Shown here: piece by piece, positions 57,127 to 64,000 of the stretch | How positions within the stretch are numbered: the stretch's first letter is position 1 | Layout of the letters: every line of letters starts with the position of its first letter | Assembly: GCF_014805625.2 (NCBI RefSeq) | Contig: NW_023998415.1 | Location: 38,694,164-38,758,163, forward strand | Reading direction: 5' to 3' | Origin: Glossina fuscipes | Taxonomy: Eukaryota > Arthropoda > Insecta > Diptera > Glossinidae | Length of the DNA: 64,000 bases | The notes under the pieces: generated by a model | What the model saw: only the letters and a program-made list of their open reading frames with translations | Told to the model about the DNA's origin: nothing | Database searches by the model: none | Made by a program: the position numbers and the translations under genes

Positions 57127-59653
57127 CTATAGATAAACGAAATGATAATTGTTTAGCTATATGTATATATATATATATATATATATTCACACTATGTGAT
57201 TAAAAGTTGATAATGAGTTTTAGTTACCGGCTGTGAACTGATTAGTGGCGTATGTATTGGCTGGCGCGTTGTACCACCGCTATTATGACGTCCCATATTG
57301 GTTAGGCTGTTGCTGGAATTGGAGGTAGTTGAGGATGCACTACTATTGGTGCCACGCCTTATTGCAGTTACTGTTAAAACACCGTTACTGATCGTTTGTG
57401 TTACTGCCGGTGTTGTTCTATTCATTGTAGCGGTGGCACTAGTATTGGTCGCGGTGGGTGATTGCGGCGATAGCATGTGTTCTGGTGTAAGATTACCCTC
57501 AGAACCGTCGCTAGAGAGCGAAGAAGGCGGCGTCAGTGGTAAACCATAAGTGTTATTGGCTTTAGTCGAACTATTAGGCGAGGTAGTAGTAGTAACAAAT
57601 GTTCCGGTATTTGTTACTGTACTTTCAGCTTTTATGGTAAATTTAGGTAGAATGACATTTTGTGCGTTTGAACTGCTTATGATGATCTGCTGGGACTTGA
57701 GCAGGCTTTGTGAAGACGGCGTCAGCTGTAGACAACCATTCTGTTAAAAACATAAATGCTATTAATGATGCCGTGGAAATGAAGTTTTATGTAAAGGAGC
57801 TTACCTTATGTTCAAATACTAAATCGGAATTGGTGAAAGCTGCCATGTTAGCCATTGTTAAGCTTAAAGTGCCATTTGTGTTGTTTTTGATTTGTCCATC
57901 AGTGATCTCGGGTGTGGGGGAACAACTTGAAGCAGGCGACAGAGGTTCATTTTTGATGCAGGATTCATCGATTTCTATATCTGAGCAGATATCTGGTGAT
58001 TGGCTGCCTTCCCTTGAAGAAATACTCGAACCACAGTCATTGTCCATCATGGAGGAGTGCTCATCTTGAGGTAGATATTGATGTTGCTGCAATTGTTGGT
58101 GCTGCTGCTGCTGTTGCTGCTGCTGTTGTAATTGTAGGGCAGGCTGTTTATTGATTGATAATTTGGCATCCGCAGAATTCTGAGCATTGTCTAAGCAACC
58201 ACGTAGACCAAGCGCAATAGGAGTTGAAGTTATTTTGCATAGACCAGCATACAAACTGTTCGATGCCTGACAGCCGCCTGCAGATGACATTGAATTTGCG
58301 GTACTGGTTAATGTCGAAGTTGCACTACAAGCCGTTGAGCTCATCATGCTTTGCAGATTGAATCCGGTCAATGTATTATTAGTCGGTAAAGAATTACTTG
58401 TTAGTGATGAGCTGGTTGAGATGTTTAAATATTTGGGATCGATGGTAGCTCCAGTGAGGCCTCTTATATTACTAGTAACTGTTTTTAAGGAAATGGCTGG
58501 ATAGCATTCATCCTCCATATCTAAATATACACATATTTACATATATATATATAATTAAAATAATTAATGATTAAGTATAATTTGAATTTGATAAAATTTT
58601 AATAAATATATATATTTATAGTGCCTTAGAAACTGCGCTCCTTTGGTGTGTTGGCAGGTTGCTAAACTAAGCTAAAATTAAAATCCTACTCTCTCCTTAT
58701 CAAGACCGGTATTATAGATTGCATTTTCAAGCGGGCTGACATCATCTTTTGCTAACAAACTTGTTACACTATTGACCTTTTCACCTATACTTGCTATATA
58801 GCGTAACGTAAACTAACTGGATGATTATCTGTTCTGCTTTCAAACCTGAATTGTTCCCTTCTAGACGTAACTTTGAACAGTGGACACAAGCAAATATTCG
58901 CCATCTTGATCACTTGATCTATGACTCTATTGCTTATAGGTAATATGAGGAGCATTTAAAAGTCGTTCTTCTTTCAGCTTATGAAAGTCCAGATACATTG
59001 CACTCTCAATTCTTCGATGGACCTAACTGACGACTGCAATATTTTTTTTTCGTTCATTGTTCTATCATCGTACTGTACATCTATTGTGTTTTACATATGA
59101 ACTCGGAATACAAAACACTTTTAAATGCATTATTAACACTTGTGTTAATATTGATAAAATATTTTATGTTTATTCAATTGTTTTTTGATTGTCACCTAAG
59201 TTTTTATTTTAGCTCATCGCAAAGGAACTCACAAAAGACAAGCTTTTTAATATCAATAACTTAAGTAATGAAATAATTTACCTAACAAATAAATCGGCGC
59301 ATTGTTCGAAAATAAACAAAAACAAAAAAAAAAAAAAGTAGATAAAAGGAAAAAAAGATGTGCGTACATACGCGCCAGCTTTGCCGACTGCGGTAATTGT
59401 AAATAGAAATTTTCAGTTAATTTTCATAAATAGACCTACCATCCATTTTGGTATGGAGACTTCCGGGTGAATCGGGTAATGAGTCTCCATCGCTATTTAA
59501 ACTGTACGAATGTTCCGATTTGATTGGTAGAGTTCCGTTGAGCAATGCATCTGATATTAATTTATCGTTGAGTATGACAGTAGCATCTTTTACGTCTCTT
59601 TCAAGGAACCAATCATTCATATCGCTGTCTGTCGACAATTTCAACGTATCAGT
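56709..59653 (-). CDS. CrebA: CrebA, CREB3-family bZIP transcription factor (first exon outside window)
   Basis: Five exons (59653-59440, 58520-57805, 57740-57228, 57126-56983, 56903-56709) join in phase to 593 codons with no internal stop. The start matches the N-terminal region after fly exon 1 ([34 protein letters not shown]). The middle is Ser/Thr/Asn-rich with a polyQ run, the [20 protein letters not shown] acidic segment and [20 protein letters not shown]. Then come [33 protein letters not shown], basic region [20 protein letters not shown] and a leucine zipper to [20 protein letters not shown]. No transmembrane segment follows the zipper, as known for the fly protein and unlike mammalian CREB3s. 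CrebA raises secretory-pathway gene expression. The start codon and first residues lie right of 59653 and were not found up to 64000. Confidence 0.95.
58079..58140 (-). repeat. CrebA: CAG/CAA run coding polyglutamine in CrebA
   Basis: Encodes [20 protein letters not shown] by mixed CAG/CAA codons. It lies between the Ser-rich N-part and the [11 protein letters not shown] segment; likely length-variable. Confidence 0.9.
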
Positions 59654-59818
59654 CTGCAACGAGACACAATTTGATTTCTCTAATAAATATTTATCATGTT
59701 TTTTTTTTTTTTGTATTTTTCTTAAGAATTATCACTGAATCAACGGAAAAACGCAATAATTTTCATGTATAGCGTATTATCCAATAACTCATTTCACAAT
59801 GTTAGGAGAAAACAAATA

Positions 59819-59874
<56 letters not shown>

Positions 59875-62374
59875 AATTATATGAAATTTATACTTTTGAT
59901 ATTTTTTAGTTGAGCGTATATTAGACTAGGCCACACCCTATATTTGCTTAATGCTTCATTTAGTTAATTTAGCGGAACAGTGCGATTCAAGTTGAGACCC
60001 TAAAGCGTCCGGGTAGTTGTTGTTAAAATATCTAAAGATGAAAAGTAGACATTCTTGGAAAAGTTGCTGAACCGATCAAAACATCGAGTTTAAGCATAAT
60101 TCCATAACCTAAATAGTTTAAATTTAATTAATTAATGATAAGTTTACATATAGTCGCTCTTCAGTAGTCAGCCCTTAAAGCTTTCTAATGGTATCTTAAC
60201 TTGTTATTGATCGATACGAAAATTGGAAAACGTGTTCGCATTAACATATCACATATCACGACTTTTTCTTGATCAGTTTGCGGCTAGTTATTTCTCTCTC
60301 TCTCTATCTCTCTGTCTCTTTTAACATCATCACCTTCCTCTCCCATATAAGATGTTCATAAAAATTTTTTCATTTTCACTTATATCACCAGCTTGAGATG
60401 TGGAGTTGTTGAAAAAGCACATTTGCTTTTAACAACTAGCAGCAACCTTTACCTAATTTTATAGCTAATCTAATTATGCTCATTATTTTTTAGAATATTC
60501 ATTTTATAGGCTTGATTTGGAAAAATCCCCGTCAAGAATGAATGTACGCGAGATATGCTTTAAGATTCGTGATACCTAAATATGGGCATAAGCAAGATCT
60601 ATGCACGTTACTGATGATGATCTCAACAGGGATCTTGATGAAATTCCCTATTCCTCGACAGATTCTTAAAAACAAAACAATTCAACTTGATAGTTGAATT
60701 TTGACTCGTCGAAAAGCATGAAAACTCTACACAGGTGGGTCATAATCCATCATTAAATACTCTACGGCATCCTACAGTTAATCATGTAATGAGACGAAAG
60801 AGTAGTCTGATCTGTTCGTTCTTCGAGCAAAATATGTCGCTTGATTCAATAATCCGATAAAATTATATCTCAAAAAATGCAGCCTCTCGGTTGAACATAA
60901 GAAAGTAAAGCGGACAAATGGACAGACAACCAATACTCTTAATTTGATGCAGAATTTCATATATATATATATTGATTGTGATCATTCAATTGATCGGCTT
61001 ATCCTATATATTTTTATATTTAAGTTTGAGTTTTAAATGAAAATTTTTGAAAAAGAAATTTTAAAAATAATAAGAGAAAAAAGAAAATAAAAGAAAGCAA
61101 ATTTTTCTGAAAAGATTTATTTCGAGAAACGAGTTGTTGTAAAAACCCGTACGGATTGTTCTTTTATTTAGTTTATTACGTACGCGCAAACGATGTCTTT
61201 TTGAAAATAGGTCAATATCGGGAAAAATCGTTTTAATGTTCATATGAATGCACTTAAAAAATATATGATCATTGTGTGCATCATTTACGTTAGTTTCTAA
61301 ACAAATAAAATGCATGAGTTACGCTTTGATAGCTTATCAGTTCAATTTTTCAAGATGATGAAGTGAATTTTCGTGTTCGCTCAAATGCAATAACAAAATA
61401 CCAATAAATTTCATTCTTACATTTACAGTAATAGGTTTTTTTTTTTCTATGAAAAAGAAAAAAAAAAAAAAACAGAAAAGAAATTTAGCACAATTCGCAT
61501 CATAGGGATTTCCCAAAACCCTGTTAACTATTAGAAAATCGAATAATTGAAAGTTTTTTTAATTTATTTTTATTTTGAAAAATTCCCCGACACCGCCCCT
61601 ATCTAATGCAATTTTGAATAATTACCGGCGAATGCAGTTTAAACAAAATTCAACGCATTCGGTTAGGTGTCATCAGCGATCTTGTGCACACACGTACCTA
61701 AGCACGATCGTTATTATACACGCGACATCCTTGAAATGCAGGCGGACAACGAACGCGGTGGGGTCATAAACAATTTACTTGAAAGCATTGTATATATATA
61801 TATATATATATGTATTTAAAACGTTGACATAATTACCTGTTACTATATAATGCACTGTTTGCTTGGCTGGCTATTCTCTATATCGGTGTACACACGTTGC
61901 TATACATGTACCTATATATATATATATATATATATATACATGTCTTTTAGTAAATAAACTCTATTACTACCTGTTGCTAGTAAATTCCTTCAAAGTTGCT
62001 TATGCTAGTTGTAGAAACGTGTTATTACGAGTACAGAAACGAAAAAAGAAAAAAAGTGGAGTAATGGCGTTTATGCTTTGCGGTTTGCACATTGGTTAGC
62101 ACAAGTACAATATACTAAGAAAATATTTTTCAAAATATAACTGTAAATATAGCTTATTATTAACACACTAACCAAACAAAGTCTTAGCCAAAGTCCGCTC
62201 TTAGCCTCGTTCATAAAATATATATATTAAAAAAAATATTTCTTTATATGATTTAATAATCATTGAGCCAGCGCGGTTAAAAGCCAATCAACCACGCAAT
62301 CAGCCATTTAACCAGCCAGTTAGTCAGTTAGTCAGTTAGATGGCAAACATGTTAGCCAATAATTTGAGAAGTGG

Positions 62375-62406
<32 letters not shown>

Positions 62407-63134
62407 CTGACTAATTGAAAGAAAACAACTGATATTTGGCCTTTGGTTATAGGCATTAAGGAGACCTTACGAATAATTTACTATTTATCTGTTAACTCCT
62501 TTTTTTTTGTATTACCATTCTACTCCATTCAATTGTTGTCTTTTACTATCGCTACCACCGATGACCGCAAACGCGATTATTTTCTCTACAGCACACATTT
62601 CACAATTCTTATGTTGTTTTGACAGCAACAGAGCGTAAATAAAATATACATATTGAAGGTTCAATAACCTCCGTCCGCCTGGAATTGTTGTTAAGAATTA
62701 GCAATTCTTGTCAGGCAAAATAAGTATGTTTGTGTATCTACCATATATATATTTATATATATATATATATATACATTTAAGTATTTATAAAACCAGAATA
62801 GGGTCGCTTGCAAGCGAAAAGAAGAAAAAAAAAAAAAAGAATTAAATTCTTTTTTAAGTTCAAACTGAGAGCGGGAGAGAAAATATGGCTCGAAAATATT
62901 ATGCGGCATTAAGTCGGCATTTGTACATAAGTACACATTGAAACATAAAATAAATGCAGACAGACATATTATTAGTATACGATAGTATATAATGAATAGG
63001 TTTGAATGCATGTAAGACTTTAAGCGAGCTTGTATGCGAGTAAGTAACTATGCATGTACTTCTCTTACCGCATTTTAAGTCTTGGTAATAAAAATCACTC
63101 ATACAAACTTATTTTGCTTTGAAACTGATCTGTA

Positions 63135-63172
<38 letters not shown>

Positions 63173-64000
63173 TGCATATAAGCCTGCGTGCGCGCGCAAA
63201 GGCCTGTGTCTGTGTGTGTATGTCCGTATAAGAAATGAATTGAAGAAAGTTATTACCTGAAAGCGCTTGAGTAAAGCTAAAGCTCCTGATTGTGAAGCTT
63301 TGATTAAAAAAAAAAAAAAAACAATTATATACAATTTCGTCTCAAAAAAAAAAAAAAATAAACCGAAAATATTTTATTTAATGTGAATTAATTACGAGAG
63401 AATCGCAAGAGTTTCACATTTATTATTATTTCATATTTACAGTGAGTAGAAGATGCCAGTATTTCTTTACAGAGATGCCGTAAAGCGTACGTTTCTAAGC
63501 TGTGAGGCGCGAAGGCGCCATCATTTTTGTGTTTTTTTTTTTTTTTTTTTTGTTTTAAAAACAATAAAGTTAAAATTAAAAAAAAAAAAAAAAAACTACT
63601 TGCTTTCCATGCGTGCTACGCTAGTACTACTCCCCCCCCCCCGTTCACCACTGTACACTAATCCCCCTGTTTACCCCTCCTTCAAACAAAAAGAACAAAA
63701 TCCCATAATGTTTTTGAATTTTATAATGGCTTTGCTAGCATGAAGGCTCTACAAATCTTTTCCCTAGAAATGCAGACTTTGTGGTTGTAAGGACAATCAA
63801 TGCAAAGGTTGAATAAATGAACTAGAAGATCAATGTCAAAAGTTTTATAAATTCCAGGGAGGATATGATCGCTAAAGGATAAATTTATTTTGATATATTA
63901 ATTTTGTCAATTAATTCATCATACGTCTACGAAGTTTCTGAACAATTTGGCTTTTAAAGTCCTTCGATGAAATTCGAAATTGAAAATATTTGAACAACAA
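59654..64000. other. CrebA upstream intron/flank, no coding seen
   Basis: Holds (TA)n at about 59821-59868, 61793-61811, 61910-61938 and 62755-62773, (GATT)n at about 62376-62405, and poly-T/poly-A runs at 63139-63170, 63308-63321 and 63533-63551. No CrebA first exon or other gene recognised. Probably a large first intron of CrebA. Confidence 0.5.
59821..59868. repeat. (TA)n microsatellite
   Basis: About 24 uninterrupted TA units, 170 bases upstream of the first visible CrebA exon. Confidence 0.95.

Noticed and set aside
57298..58069. Plus-strand ORFs of 83-119 aa
   Set aside because: Antisense to CrebA exons that join in phase; hydrophobic composition arises from complementing Ser/Thr codons.

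Overview
The window is AT-rich nuclear DNA of a higher fly. Genes have GT-AG introns, often filled with relic transposons and microsatellites, and there is a 10-base assembly gap at 48991-49000. The coding content (rutabaga-type adenylyl cyclase, CrebA, a BAG2-type co-chaperone, a MOSMO-type tetraspan protein, a yellow/MRJP-type protein) and the repeat style suggest a calyptrate or tsetse-like dipteran. That species-level statement is inference.

Layout. 646-22395 (+): seventeen exons of a Ca2+/calmodulin-type adenylyl cyclase (rutabaga). They join in phase to 1152 codons; the N-terminus lies off the left edge. Its introns carry a decayed intronless reading frame (about 9400-10480, -), an R1-type non-LTR relic (11000-11950, -), a mariner relic (14278-15060, +) and dispersed repeats. 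22396-28900: no intact gene; repeat copies, tandem duplications and a tRNA-derived element. 28935-31342 (-): a chimeric gene remnant in which an Armitage/MOV10-type helicase exon is followed, across a short intron, by an ABCB8-type transporter exon and then by the last helicase motif. Just beyond it are an orphan terminal exon (31889-32020, -), a mariner scrap and a possible plus-strand exon. 34225-34740 (-): LINE 3' end. 35009-35579 (-): MOSMO homologue, 167 aa. 36763-37179 (-): unrecognised 138-aa protein. 39142-39300 (-): 52-aa membrane microprotein. 40821-41466 (+): non-LTR RNase H relic. 47452-47721 and 47875-48852 (+): an 89-aa hydrophobic ORF and a yellow-family gene. 49001-50590 (-): BAG2-type gene cut by the gap. 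56709-59653 (-): CrebA bZIP factor lacking only its first exon(s).

How the genes relate: they are separate transcription units, not a pathway cluster. Rutabaga makes cAMP at the membrane. CrebA belongs to the CREB3 family and drives secretory-pathway genes. BAG2 regulates Hsp70, MOSMO tunes Hedgehog reception, and yellow-type proteins are secreted. The part most worth a second look is the 28.9-32.1 kb exon mosaic. Next are a repeat family whose 3' hairpin keeps pairing through compensatory changes, and the decayed frame inside the large rutabaga intron.
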